NCBI GenBank assembly: GCA_946811185.2
Contig: OX328110.1
Span: 21,810,456-21,874,455, forward strand
DNA: 64,000 nt
Origin: Hippopus hippopus
Lineage: Eukaryota; Mollusca; Bivalvia; Cardiida; Cardiidae
Direction of reading: 5' to 3'
Shown in pieces: positions 1 through 13,100 of this stretch (the stretch's first letter is position 1; each line of letters starts with the position of its first letter). The notes beneath the pieces are model-generated. The model was not told the DNA's origin, searched no databases, and saw nothing but the letters and a program-made list of their open reading frames with translations. The position numbers were made by a program, and so were the translations under genes.

Positions 1-149
1 ATGTTGTTGTCAGATAAACAGTTAAAATTGCAAAATCCAGAGTCTCTTTACTGATTAATGCAGTCAGTTTTTAACTGGTATACTAATGATTCCATTCATC
101 TAGTTGTAAAAATACTATGCAGTGCAATGCAACTACATCATTACGTGAC

Positions 150-447
150 GAGCCCAGTAGCTCAGTTGGTAGCATACATGACTTGTGAACAGGGGGTCGC
201 TTGCATGATCCCCTGCTCAGCCAATTTCTCTCTGAGGATTGATGATAGTCATTGCAACAGGATTTATTCCTCTCTCACCGCTGACTATTGTTTCGACGAT
301 GGTTATGTGGGAAAGCAGCCAGTGGCTTGAAAAGAATATTGTGCAGAGTACTGGTAAAATAAACTCCAGGAAAGCATGTATAGATGCACTGGCCACCGCG
401 ATATAACTTACATAATGTTGAAAACAGTGTTAAACACTATAAAATCA
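150..447 (+). repeat. tRNA-derived SINE
   Basis: Starts with a tRNA-like head (box A TAGCTCAGTTGGTAGC at 158-173, decayed box B near 198-210). A conserved body follows (GGGAAAGCAGCCAGTGGCTT), then a tail ATAACTTACATAATGTTGAA plus GTTAAACACTATAAAATCAATC, the tail shared by many mollusc SINEs. Confidence 0.8.
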
Positions 448-1515
448 ATCGACATCATTAATTCATCAAATTTTCAAAACAAAATTTTCTGTATTACATA
501 GTATATTTGTAGAAATAATTTCCTACGTTACTAGTACTTATGTACTTTATGGCTCAAATAATGTGTATGTATGGACAAAATTGGACATGACAGGAAAAAA
601 AACCCATTACCTACATGGTATCAAATACAGTTCGAAGTATGACATGACCAGCAAGTGAACTGCTTCAAGGTTGGTTTCTGATTTGACTGTCAATATTTTC
701 AGTTATTATATTCATTCGCCATTCCTAAATACTATTTTCCATTCCTCATTTGTTTTTATTTGCCTACCAATTTTTAATAAAATTGTCCATAATTGCAGTG
801 TTTTGTCATTAGAGTTTGGTATATTATAAATGGAATATAATGTTGTAATAACTTTCCTGTGGGTTGTATTTTCTCCTCCCTGCATAAGAAAATTTTGATA
901 TTTTGCTCGACATTCAGTCTTGTAGGACATCAAAGTTTGAGGCAAATAAAAGCCCTTGGAAATATACTACATACATGATACCGGATATCATGTTGTAATA
1001 ACCTTCCTGGTGCTTGTATTTGATTAGAGCAGCATGAGAAAGTTTGAGACCAAAGGTCAAGCAAGATGTTTTCCCAGCAAGAAGCAAATACAATAACCAG
1101 AAAAGTTACAACATAATCCTTTAATTACATACCTACAATTGTCAATGACAAAATTTTGCAATTATTGACATTTTACCTGAAAAAAGTAAACAACAAAAAA
1201 AAATAAATAATGGATTAATCAGGGGATGCATCATTATACAATATTTGGAACCCTTTTTGACACTCTGTAGAAAAAGATTTTTTCGGTTAAGAATTTTATT
1301 TTATCTATGGCAGAAGCTTGTAGTTTTAGGCGTAGAAATTACAGTTATATAATAAAATATAATATTCCGTATTTATTCAAACAAAATTAGCACTTGTTCA
1401 ACAGTACTTTCAACCAAATACAAAAATACTTGGGATAAAAAAGCATACATAAACTTTTAACTCCATAATTATCACCCTAAAACAAACTTGCAACAAACAA
1501 CTTCATTTATTCTTC
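448..1515. other. unannotated AT-rich intergenic sequence
   Basis: No gene, tRNA or recognisable repeat seen. A short direct repeat TGTTGTAATAACTTTCCTG occurs at 841 and, with one change, at 991. Confidence 0.5.
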
Positions 1516-1737
1516 TTAATGTTTTCCCAAACAGCAAATTGTTACATCTTCTAAACTGCAGACCACTAATTTGAAACTGACACAAATGAGCTATATTTTT
1601 CTGATAGGGTAAAAAAAACTGGGGGAAAAGGCGAAAATGCTGGTTACCAGCATTTTCTCCTTTTCCTACAGTATTTTCAAAAGCTGTTTTGCTCAAGGTT
1701 GTTAAAATTTGGGATGGTTCTATCTGTTAAGGGTTAA
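1516..1737 (-). mobile_element. TTAA palindrome MITE
   Basis: Reverse copy bounded by TTAA. Centre AAAATGCTGGTTACCAGCATTT, right terminal repeat decayed to TGTTAAGGGTTAA. Confidence 0.75.
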
Positions 1738-1771
1738 TGATGAATAATAAACATCAAACTAGGTTTGATAC

Positions 1772-1973
1772 AATACCCTTTACCATACAATCCCAAGATT
1801 TAACGACCATGAAATAGAGGCCTTTTGAAAACATAGTGGGAAAAGGAGAAAATGCTGGTACCCAGCATTTTCCCTTTTTCCCACAATAATTTCAAGCCAT
1901 TTGAGCCACGTTCAGTACGCTGTCTGTAATTGCCTTGGACTTGGACAAGCCTGTAATTTGTTGAGTGGTAAAT
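1772..1973 (+). mobile_element. TTAA palindrome MITE
   Basis: Forward copy, CCCTTTACCATACAATCCC to GAGTGGTAAA. Central palindrome around 1846-1888. Confidence 0.7.
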
Positions 1974-2664
1974 ATATATGGATCATTTAAAAGGAAAAAT
2001 TGCTAGTACATGTAATAAGAAAATTTTCCCATTTACACGATGCTTCCAAAAGCAAACGAAAGCATGGTCTGAAGGGTGATGAGCCGAAATGAAGTTTTTT
2101 TAAAAACTATAATATGAAACAATATTAGAATTAATCAAAATCATAGGACAATGTTACAAGCTCGTATCATTGCCAAACAACAAATCTACGTTGTGTTTTA
2201 CGCAGCTTTCAACAATATTTCAGTTATATCACTGCAACTGCTGAACAACAAAATAAGGAAAACTAGATTTTGCAAACACGACGGCATCCTTTTCCTGACT
2301 GCTTCTTTCTCGAACAATAAGAAATGATTTGCCTTCTCAAATGTTCAGTTGTAAATGAAACTGTACATGGACATATTACAACTTTGAAACAATTTTTAAT
2401 CTAGCAGCAGACAACTTTAAAAACATTGCAACAAAGGGAAAAACCACCTGTTGCAAGCAATGTCTATTTTCACCATTATGCTCCCACATGGATTCACATT
2501 TTCAACCATAATATATGTTGCATTTTTTACATGGGCATTTTCACATTTGTATGAGGTAATCAACAAGAAGATTCAATATGTGAATCATGAAAACAACAAA
2601 ATAACTCCCTTCTCCTTGCCCTTTCCTCCCCACCCAATCCCCCTAAAAATGACAGAAATTGCAT

Positions 2665-2891
2665 TTAACTCTCTAATATACGGCAAAGTTTTAGACCTCT
2701 CAAAGTTGAAAACATTTGCACAGGGCAAGTTAAAGGTGGCTCAAATGATTGAACTTGCCCATGATTGGATAGAAAACATTATGGAAAAGGATAAAATGCT
2801 GGTTACCAGCATTTTCTCCTTTTCCCACAATGTTTTCAGAAGCTTCCTTTCTCAGGGTTGTTAAAACTCAGGATTTTTTGCAAAAGGGTTT
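2665..2891 (-). mobile_element. TTAA palindrome MITE
   Basis: Reverse copy with the central palindrome near 2788-2830. The left end is TTAACTCTCTAATA. Confidence 0.75.
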
Positions 2892-3194
2892 ATCAGATTA
2901 TCTGACCTACTGGTGTTTTATATTTCTGCAATATGGCACGCTTTCCTTGAACACTGCTTTTATCACATAAATTCCCTTGTTTTCAGTGTATTATACCCAT
3001 TACCAATTTTCTTATCTTATACACATTTGATATCACAATTTTCTAACATCATTTTTGACGTCATTTTGTATGTATTTCATAGAAACAAATGTTTTTTTAT
3101 GGATATAATCGTGGGCACATCTATAGATGGTTTTGCATCTTCTGATCTATAATTTGTGAAATATCTTTATGTGATAAAAAGAATCTGACGTTTG

Positions 3195-3315
3195 TTGGCG
3201 TTTGAGATAAAATTTTATCAAACTTGCCAAGAAAAAATGTTATTAAGCTCGCCAAAGGCTTGCTTAATGACATTTCTTCTAGACTTGTTTAATAAAATTT
3301 TATCTCCAACACCAA
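3195..3315. repeat. 121-bp imperfect palindrome
   Basis: Arms TTGGCGTTTGAGATAAAATT and the complement of TTGGTGTTGGAGATAAAATT meet at CGCCAAAGGC. Likely the core of a larger AT-rich foldback element, about 2910-3420. Confidence 0.7.
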
Positions 3316-3616
3316 TTCATGTCGGATCCTATATATCTCATGCAAACAAATGCTTTAGCAACTTGAGATTGAAATGCATGTACTAAAATACAAAGGTAAT
3401 ATATCTCATCACAAATCAAGAATCGCACATGATTTTAATCACATAACAGTTGACAGTCAATCCTTCTCCACTACGACAGTATAATCTGCTTTTAAACAAG
3501 GCAAAGATCAAGATCAGACTGCGTGTAACAACTGATCTGATCTTGAATCAACACTGTCTAATGACTGTTTCTAAACTACAACACTGTCTAGTAACTGTTT
3601 CTGAACTGGTATACTA

Positions 3617-3711
3617 GTTACCAGCATTTTCTCCTTTTGCCACAATGTTTTCACAGGGCTTTTTCCTCAGAGTCATCAAAACTTAGTAACGTGTGGTCAA
3701 AGGTTTAGTTA
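3617..3711 (-). mobile_element. TTAA palindrome MITE, half copy
   Basis: Only the segment from the palindrome centre to the terminal GTGTGGTCAAAGG is present. Confidence 0.6.
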
Positions 3712-4132
3712 GAGGTGAAAAAAATTCAAGCATCATTTTTCTAGATGCCATTTTACAGCCAAATAAAAAAAGACTATATCTGATTGCTTCACTCTGAACC
3801 CTCATACAAACACAAACAACAGAAAAAAAGACTCATTATGATTCTATAGGAACTGCAGTCTGTTTTCCTGGTATATCTCAACCTAGCACACTGTCAGCAT
3901 GACTTGTCCCAACCAATACAGGTAGCCTACAAACAAGTAATCAAGTTAGGTGTTGGATCATCTTCTGTACTTCAACTTTCATTACCAAGATAAGTCAGAC
4001 TCTTCAACACCATGTTGTTACCAGAACTTACTCCTTTACTGACAATTTTTTTTAAAAGGTGTCAATTCCAGAAGCATTACAAGTTGTATTTGTAACACTT
4101 AACACCATTGCAAATACTTGTCAGTTCTCTGT

Positions 4133-4167
4133 CTACTTCCTCATTGGTCCCAAGCTGCCGTCATCAA
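4133..4167 (-). CDS. mael: mael terminal coding exon 15
   Basis: After acceptor CTTTCCACAG the frame from exon 14 continues as VDDGSLGPMRK and stops at TAG. The exon is short and found by phase and splice site only. If it is wrong, the protein differs only in the last eleven residues. No AATAAA was seen on the minus strand within the next few hundred bases. Confidence 0.7.
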
Positions 4168-7100
4168 CTGTGGAAAGAAAAATATGAAAGATTTCATAAT
4201 TTACCATGCAATCTAAGGTTTTCACGACCCTTGGGAAGGGCTTTTGAAAACAATGTGAGAAAAAGAGAATATTTCCTCATTTTCTCACTATTTTCAAAAG
4301 CCTTTTTTGCCAGAGTTGTTAAATTTCTCAACTAACTGGTAAAGCATTGAACATACTTTTTTACCATTTCTTAGAATTTGTTACCATTTATTACATGCTA
4401 CTTCATGAAATAACTGCTCAGTGGATGATAAATTCAGCATTTTGATTATGCTGTACGTGCAGTGTTGTATTCCTTTTCAAAACAGCACACTGTCATGGCA
4501 TTTTTGACCTAGGGTTAAAAATACTGATGAAGTAACACCACTGATGTTAAAAATATGTCACAGAAATGGATTGAGAAGAAGAAAAAAATCTTAATTTTTG
4601 TCTGTTTCAAGCAATTCAAGACAAGGAAAATTTGTTTGCTTTGAAGTCAGATTGAAATGGATTTCATTGGCGAAAATGCATTCAAATGTGAGTGCTCAAA
4701 TGATGATTTCTGTCTTTAACAGGGTAAAAAACATTGTGGAAAAAGGAGAAAATGCTGATCACCAGATTCATCAAAACTCCGGATTGTACAATTAATACTT
4801 ACCCCAATCTACTGGTGTATAGCCTCTACCTATTGACACTCCAGATCTGACACCATCTTTCAGCAGTTTTTCTAAAATACCTCCATAGCCACCACCTGAC
4901 CCTCGACCTACCTGTATTTTTGGAGCTGCAATATATTGTTAACCCTTTACCAAACAATCACAAGTTTTAAAGCCCATGAGAAGGAAGCCTTTTTAAAACA
5001 TTGTAGGAAAAGGAGAAAATGCTGGTAACCAGTATTTTCTCCTTTTTCCAAAATGTTTTCTACCTTATCTGAGACAACCTCTATCATTTGAGCCTAATTT
5101 AAATCATTGTCTGCAAATGCTTACAATTTTGGCAAGTCTACATTTCTCTTGCAGATATTACGGAGAGAAACATTCTGACCAATTTTCGTAAGTATTTGAC
5201 TGAAAATGTGGCCTCTAGAGTATACATAAGGTTTTTTCCAAAGATTTGTTCAAAAGACCTACTTATTGAGCCAGCACAACCTGATTTCAAAATTGTCATA
5301 GAGATCATCAGGACAAATATTCTGACAAATTTTCATGAATATTGGATTAAAAAATAGGCCTCTAGAGTATACATAAGGTTATTCTCAGATCTGTCCCAGT
5401 GACCTACTTTTTTACCATGAATGTGACCCATTTTCAAACTCATCTGAGATATCATCAAGATAAACAATCTGACCAACTTTGATAAGAATTAGACTGAAAT
5501 TGTGGCCTCTACAGAGTACCAGAGATTTTTCTAAGATCTGTCCCACTTAGCGGTTTTTTGACAGAATGTGACTGATTTTGAACACATCTGAGATAAAACT
5601 AAAATAAATATTTTGACCAGCTCTTTTGGGTATTGGTCTAAAATGTGGCTTTTAGAATGTTTACAAGGTTATTCTAAGATTTGTACCAGTGACCTACTCT
5701 TTAACAAGACATAACCCACTTTTAACTAGATCTGAAATATCATCAAGAAAAAGACCGACTTACTCATGAAAGCTGAAACCTGGCCTCTTAAAGTGGCATT
5801 ACACCAGATTTTGACCAAAAAATATTCAGATTAGAAAAATCTGAAAAGCACCCTTTAAAATCATGAATAAAGTTATCATACAAAATGGTTTTACATTGAC
5901 CCTCCAACAAAACAATTAACACAAACTTTACATGAATTCACAAACTACATAGAGGATATTTATTTTTAAGGTGAAAGATCGAAATTTATTTCATCGAGTG
6001 AACATCATCAGTAATATTTTCACTAGTGGCGCAGCCACGAGTGAAATTATTACTAATTATGTTCACGAGATGAAATAAATTTCGATCTCTCACCAAAAAA
6101 AAATATTCTATTTATTTCATGCTTTTAACCCTTTCTGGGGGGGAACTTAATCAAAATCCAGTACAGTTCTTTTTGGTTATTCCCCTTGGCGTAGCCCCTC
6201 CGCATAGCAACGCATTACAGTATGACGTCAGGCGCAAGAAATGTAATGTAAATTACGTCATATCTCCATCTGGTTGTGAGGCACGCGCATTTTACCTAGG
6301 TAACTAGTGCGCAGCAACAACTGTTTTCGCCTTCAGTTGAAGAGTTAGAACATATAAATGGGTATTTTCACTGGTCGTAACCATGAAATATCGAAAAATA
6401 TTTCACTGATATTTCTAGATAACCTACCAGAAAGCATGAAATAGATAGCAATTTTAAATGAGTGGGGCTCTTCAAAAGTGGGGTTTATTGCATCTCCACG
6501 ATGCATTATACCAAGCAAGTCATCACATTATCATGGATCCAAAAAGTCTGTTTCATCCAACGCTCAACTGAATTATGAGGCAGACTGGTCCTTTATGTAG
6601 AAAATAAAACAATACCAAAACATCATGACCCAAGTCAGCCCGTGCAAAACTGTACAGGCTGACTTGGGTTGATAATTTTTGGAGATGCACTAAACCCCCT
6701 TTTCACAAAGCATGACTAAAATAAACTTGACTTACCCCTGCTGGACTGTTCTTCAACATCATCAAATCTTGGTGGGACTGTTTGACCTGGCAATCTCAAA
6801 GGAGCATAATCATCAGCCAGGTCTATACCATTTCTATCAGAATAACCAAAAGCTTCAGATGGGACTGACTGAGGAGGTGGAGGTGGCATACTGACATTTG
6901 ATTGGTTCTTCAAAAACATCCCTCGTCCAATACCCATTGGCTCTTGAAATCCAATGTTGACTGGTTGTTGCTGTTCCAAGAAAAGAAACAAACATCATTT
7001 TTATTTAACCCTTTAACAAATGATCCAGTGTTCTAACAACTCTGACTTGGTTTCTTGTGGAAGAGTCTTTGGGCAATACACTTCAAAGTCTCAAAATCCT

Positions 7101-10100
7101 AGCCTTTTACAGGTGAACCCAGGACATGTATGAATATGTCAGCTGTTGTTGTGTTATAATGGAAATTATGTTGAAAGTGGCATAAAACTCGATTAAATAA
7201 ACAATCAATCAACAACTCTGAGGCAGAAGGCTTTAGAGGCATTGCGAAAATAAGGGAAAATACATGTACTAGTATCCAGCATTTTCTCCTTTTTCAAAAA
7301 CATGGCTTTTTCCCAAAAACGTTCTTCTACCCTATCAAAGGCAAGTGTCTTAATTTGAGCCACATTTTACATATGGAAGAAGTCTAAAATGTCTAATTTT
7401 CTACGATGTTTTCAAAATCCTTTTTCTCGGGACCTTTAAAATATAGAATTGTCTGACTAAGGGTTCAGGGAAGGTATCTCACCATACTTGTTACTGACTG
7501 TAATTCTCCATTTACTAATAAAAAAACAGGCCATAATTGACATGAAAAGTGACATTTCTATAAATCTGTAATCAATGCATGAATTCAAAGTACTGAAATA
7601 ACACTTGCAGCCTGGATTCAAGTCCATTCATTTTTTTCCTTGTCTATCATTTGTACATTACTTTGACCAAAATGACAGCCTGGGGACATTCGAAAACCAA
7701 TCGCAGCGACATCTAGTTTACCCCATCTCACAGTGGGGTAAAGTATATGTCACTGCAATCATTTTTGAATGTAAATGACTAAAAATAGATACAGAAATTC
7801 CAAAAGCCTCATTTTGGTCACTTCCTGTTTGAGGGCCATCTTTGAAAATATTGACAACAAAATTTCAAACGGGTATTCACAATGACTTTAGAGGGATACT
7901 TTAACAATAGCTGCTAATCATTTCGTCTGTTTGACTCTGAAAGCTTTTCAAAAAGTTATTTTTACTAGTTTTGTTGAAGGTCGCAATGATTTTTTGATAA
8001 AACAACATGTTCGGGAAAATCACTCGTCCCCGTTGTACTTGAATTAGTTGAAAAATGCGCCAATTCATCATTATCAATATTGTGACATCAATCAATAAAC
8101 GAATCTATAATTTGATTATCAGCACAATTCATAATCATGAGGAGACCCTCAAATGTCCCCAGGTGGTAATAATAACGGATAGCTGCCAAAGATCGACAGC
8201 AGACCGAGGTTAGGACAGTGTGATACGAAGTAATTAATAAATTATTACCGCCTGGACCCAGGCTACTAGCTATATGTAAACAACCTGTGTATGTAATAAA
8301 GACAAATTGTCATTCATACTGATTGCAAGTACTGAAATTTTTGTAGGTCTGAAGGTCTGTATAAAAGTGCCTTTGGTCAAGGTACATTTCTTTATTGGAG
8401 TCTGACACTGTTTCAATAGCTTACATCATATTATGGCAGCCAGTGCACCTATGCATGTTTTTCCTATCTTTCTCACACCGGCACTGACACAAGTTTCTTT
8501 CCAAGTCACCTACTACTTTTCTCACATGCATCAGTTTTAATATTGGTTGTTCTGCCAGTGACTTGAACTTTGAACAACCACACTTTAACTCTTCACCAAA
8601 TGTTAAAATCTTATACTGGTCAAAGTTGAAAGCATGTGCAGACAACATTTTTATTGTGGCTCAACTGATGATACCTTTCTTTGATAGAGTAGAAAACACT
8701 GCGGGAAAAGGAAAAATTGCTGATGACCAGCATTTTCTCCTTTTACCACAATGTTTTCAAAAGCCTTCTTCCTCAAGGTCATTAAAACTCAGGGAAAGTG
8801 TGGTAAAGGGTTAGCATATGATCAGACTTAAATTATTGCCATACTTTTAATGCCTGAAATTTAACTGTATTTTATATGTAGATTTGTGTGCATCTGGCCA
8901 AGATTGGGCCTTTAAACACTATTCAAAACATGAAATTTGTCTTTCAGAGGGTAGAATATAATGTGGGGAAAATGGGTAAAGAAGAAAATATTGGAGTGAC
9001 AGCATTTTCTCCTTTTCCAGCAATATTTTCAAAAACATGCTTTCATACAGTAGTTAAAAGTCTGGAGTGATTGTTATTTAACTCATTACCACACAATCCG
9101 AGTTTTAACGACCTTCATGAAGAAGCCTGGGAAAAGGAAAAAATGCTGGTTACCAGCATTTTCTCTTTTTGCCACAATGTTTTCCATCCTATCATAGACA
9201 AATTTTATCATTTAAATAACGTTTTAATTGTCGTCTGCAAATGCTTTCAACTTGGCCAAGTCTAAAATTTTGTCGTTTGGTAACGAGTTAAGAGCAGCAG
9301 GTATTTAAAATGAAATTCAACCCTTCACCAAATGACAAATTTCTGACTTGTCCCACTTAAAAGCATTTGCAGATGAAAATTGAATACGGCTAAAACTGTG
9401 GAATTAAATACTAGTAATTAAAGGTAGAAACCATTGTCAGAAAAGGAGAAAATGCTGGTAACCAGCATTTTCTCCATTTCCCACAATGTTTTCAAAAATC
9501 ATCTGTCTCAGGGTCATTAAAACTCAGGACTGTGTGGTAAAAAGTTAACACACAGATGGACACACACACAGATGCACAACAAACACAAGGCCATGGCATG
9601 TGCTTGCTGGCCTTTCACCAGTAGAACTAAAAATTGTTTCATTATTAATTAAGGTTACATGGACATATCAAAATCAAATTGAATTATTTAAAGAGTAACT
9701 ACTGTCACATTTTCTACTTTCCATAAAATGTAAACTTGATATTATACAAAACTAATCATGCTCCAGATAGTGTAAAGTGTGATATCAGTACTCAAAAGTG
9801 GATACAACACTATCACTGTCATTCTATTGAGATCATGAGCTCCTTTGTTATATCATACATGTAGCTTTGTAATACATTTCGCGTGTTATTTTGCAGATCG
9901 AGACTACACCATGAAAAATGTCAACCATGGATCACTTTATGAAAATTACAGAGTACTTCATACCTAATATATTTTGAAAGATTTCTATTACATTCCATTT
10001 AGTTAAGTTGCCATGGCGACCATGAAGACTAAGGGCATCATTTCAGGTAGGTTTCATAGGAAAAGACATCTGCTTCTCGTGTTATCACGACATCTGAAAA

Positions 10101-13100
10101 GTTATCACAAAACTGAAATCTAAGCATGATATGTTCTTTCTGACTTTAGATCAACAGAGTAAAAAATCCTGGATTTACCTTCCAAGCCATAGGAGGCTCT
10201 GGAGCAAGGTTTGCCGGGGGAGGTCCTGCCCTTCCAGCATGTCTGTCTGTCAAATTTATATCTGTTGAAAAAATGATACAAAATATTGTATTGAATGCCC
10301 TACCATATGGCAAAAATTTTATATGTGTTGATACTAAAAATATTAGCAGACAAAAAAATTGAATGTGGCTAAAATGTTCCAATTCATCTTTCACAGACAA
10401 GAAACACTGTAGGAAAAAGGAGCCTTCTAGAACAGAATAAATGTGGGAAAAGGAGAAAAACAATACTGGTTACCAGCATTTTCTTTTTTTTCCAATGCCT
10501 TCTTCCTCAGGGTCTTTAAACATCGTAATTGCATGGTATGAAATAAAAGTTACCTTGAAAAACCTGAGATAGTCCTCTACCCATTGGCATCGGGGTGCGA
10601 TCACTATAAACTCCACCTATATTTCCATTTGCAACCATAAAACCAGGATCTAATTGCATTCCACGGCCCTGCCCAGTGGGAGGTATACCATTTTGAATAA
10701 CTCCTCTCATTGCACTGCCCCAAGCATTGGTACTAGAGGGTTCCCCTGCTGCATACTGACCTAGAAAGGACATTAGGAACTGATTAGGTATCTACTGGCA
10801 TGCATTCAGGAACATTTGTTTCTTACTACACATGTAGAAACAGATACTAAATCACCTTTTGATATGATTCTGTGTCCATTTTCACACTAAATGCACCATG
10901 ATTGACCAATGGGATTGAATGAAATGGATTTTAATGCCATTCTAACAGCCTAGGTCATATCAAGGCAGTCAGTGCACCTATGCATGTGTTTCCTTAGTAC
11001 TGACACAACTTTCTTTCCAAGTCACAGACTACCTTCTCACATACATCAGAGGTGAGAGGCGAAAAATCACCAGAAAGAAAGTTTGCCTCAACCTGGTATC
11101 AAACTCACAACCACCAGATCCAGAGTCCAATACGCTAATCACTGAGCTACTCAGGCAGGCATTGACCAATTAATTGCAAATCATTTATTGCAATTACTAC
11201 TTCGATAGCACACACAATTAAAACAAGCTTGTTTATGTCCATGTCAAGAGTATGCTTATGATTCCATTACATTACGCAATCTCTCTTAAATTATATGCAA
11301 CACCTCATTAGATCACCCACCACAATCAGTCTCTGCCTCTTTTTTGTATTTTTAGACTTGTGCTGATTTTAGACAGGCTCTTCTTGAAGAAAAACAAAAA
11401 GAAGTGTATCACTTAAGTAGCAGAATTTCTTCAATTTCTCTTCACAAAATCATAGTAATGTTACACCATCTTTGAGAAAAAAATTGAGAACAAAAAGGCC
11501 ATGAGAGCCCTGTATCGCTTCACTGGAATTTAATCCTTTACAAGACAATTCTGAGTTTTAATGACCCTGAAAGAGAAGGTTTTTGAACTAGAGGCGCTTG
11601 AGCGCCTGTATCGCTCCACAGGCCTGATATTTCTATAATGGCGAAAGGAAGTTTTTAACAATTATCATTCAATCCTGCATTTTAGCTCACTGAAGAAACA
11701 ATTTGGTAGACAACCACCATAGGAACTTACCTGCAAAACAACAATGAAATCCAATGAATAGTTTTAGAGAAGAAATTTTTCAAAGATTTTACTTTATACC
11801 ATAAAAGGAAAATGAGTCTCCCATAAAAGCCATGTTTTTTGACAGATCTTTTTTTTTTAAAGGAATTCTGTAAACCTGTATCTAAGGAACATTCCTGCAA
11901 AATAATAATGCTATCCAAATAGCGGTTTGGGAGGAGAAGATTTTTAAAGGTTTTTTACTTTGGTTGCCATGGCAACCAGAATTCTTCATGGAACACAATT
12001 ATTTGAAGGAATTTGAAAGAGGACCACCAAAGGAACATTCCTGTGAAATTTGGTAAAAATCCAGTCAATAGTTTCTGAGGAGAAGTTTTTTAAAGAAAAA
12101 GTTTACGGACGCACGCACGCACGCACGGACGGACGCACGACGGACACAACGCCATGACAATAGCTCGCTGGCCGAAGACAACCACCATAGGAACTTACCT
12201 GCAAAACAACAATGAAATCCAATGAATAGTTTTAGAGAAGAAATTTTTCAAAGATTTTACTTTATACCATAAAAGGAAAATGAGTCTCCCATAAAAGCCA
12301 TGTTTTTTGACAGATCTTTTTTTTTTTTTAAGGAATTCTGTAAACCTGTATCTAAGGAACATTCCTGCAAAATAATAATGCTATCCAAATAGCGGTTTGG
12401 GAGGAGAAGATTTTTAAAGGTTTTTTACTTTGGTTGCCATGGCAACCAGAATTCTTCATGGAACACAATTATTTGAAGGAATTTGAAAGAGGACCACCAA
12501 AGGAACATTCCTGTGAAATTTGGTAAAAATCCAGTCAATAGTTTCTGAGGAGAAGTTTTTTAAAGAAAAAGTTTACGGACGCACGCACGCACGCACGCAC
12601 GCACGCACGGACGCACGACGGACACAACGCCATGACAATAGCTCGCTGGCCGAAGACAACCACCATAGGAACTTACCTGCAAAACAACAATGAAATCCAA
12701 TGAATAGTTTTAGAGAAGAAATTTTTCAAAGATTTTACTTTATACCAAAAAAGGAAAATGAGTCTCCCATAAAAGCCATGTTTTTTGACAGATCTTTTTT
12801 TTTTTAAGGAATTCTGTAAACCTGTATCTAAGGAACATTCCTGCAAAATAATAATGCTATCCAAATAGCGGTTTGGGAGGAGAAGATTTTTAAAGGTTTT
12901 TTACTTTGGTTGCCATGGCAACCAGAATTCTTCATGGAACACAATTATTTGAAGGAATTTGAAAGAGGACCACCAAAGGAACATTCCTGTGAAATTTGGT
13001 AAAAATCCAGTCAATAGTTTCTGAGGAGAAGTTTTTTAAAGAAAAAGTTTACGGACGCACGCACGCACGCACGGACGGACGCACGACGGACACAACGCCA

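Noticed and set aside
150..220. Functional tRNA gene
   Set aside because: Box A is good but the acceptor and anticodon stems do not fold and box B is decayed. It is the head of a SINE.
712..945. 77-aa minus-strand ORF
   Set aside because: Low-complexity AT-rich frame without homology or splice context linking it to another exon.
11727..12864. Repeated MDSIIILQECSLDTG ORF, also at 44970 and 45424
   Set aside because: Reverse-strand reading of the ACGC element unit, present once per unit. No conserved domain.
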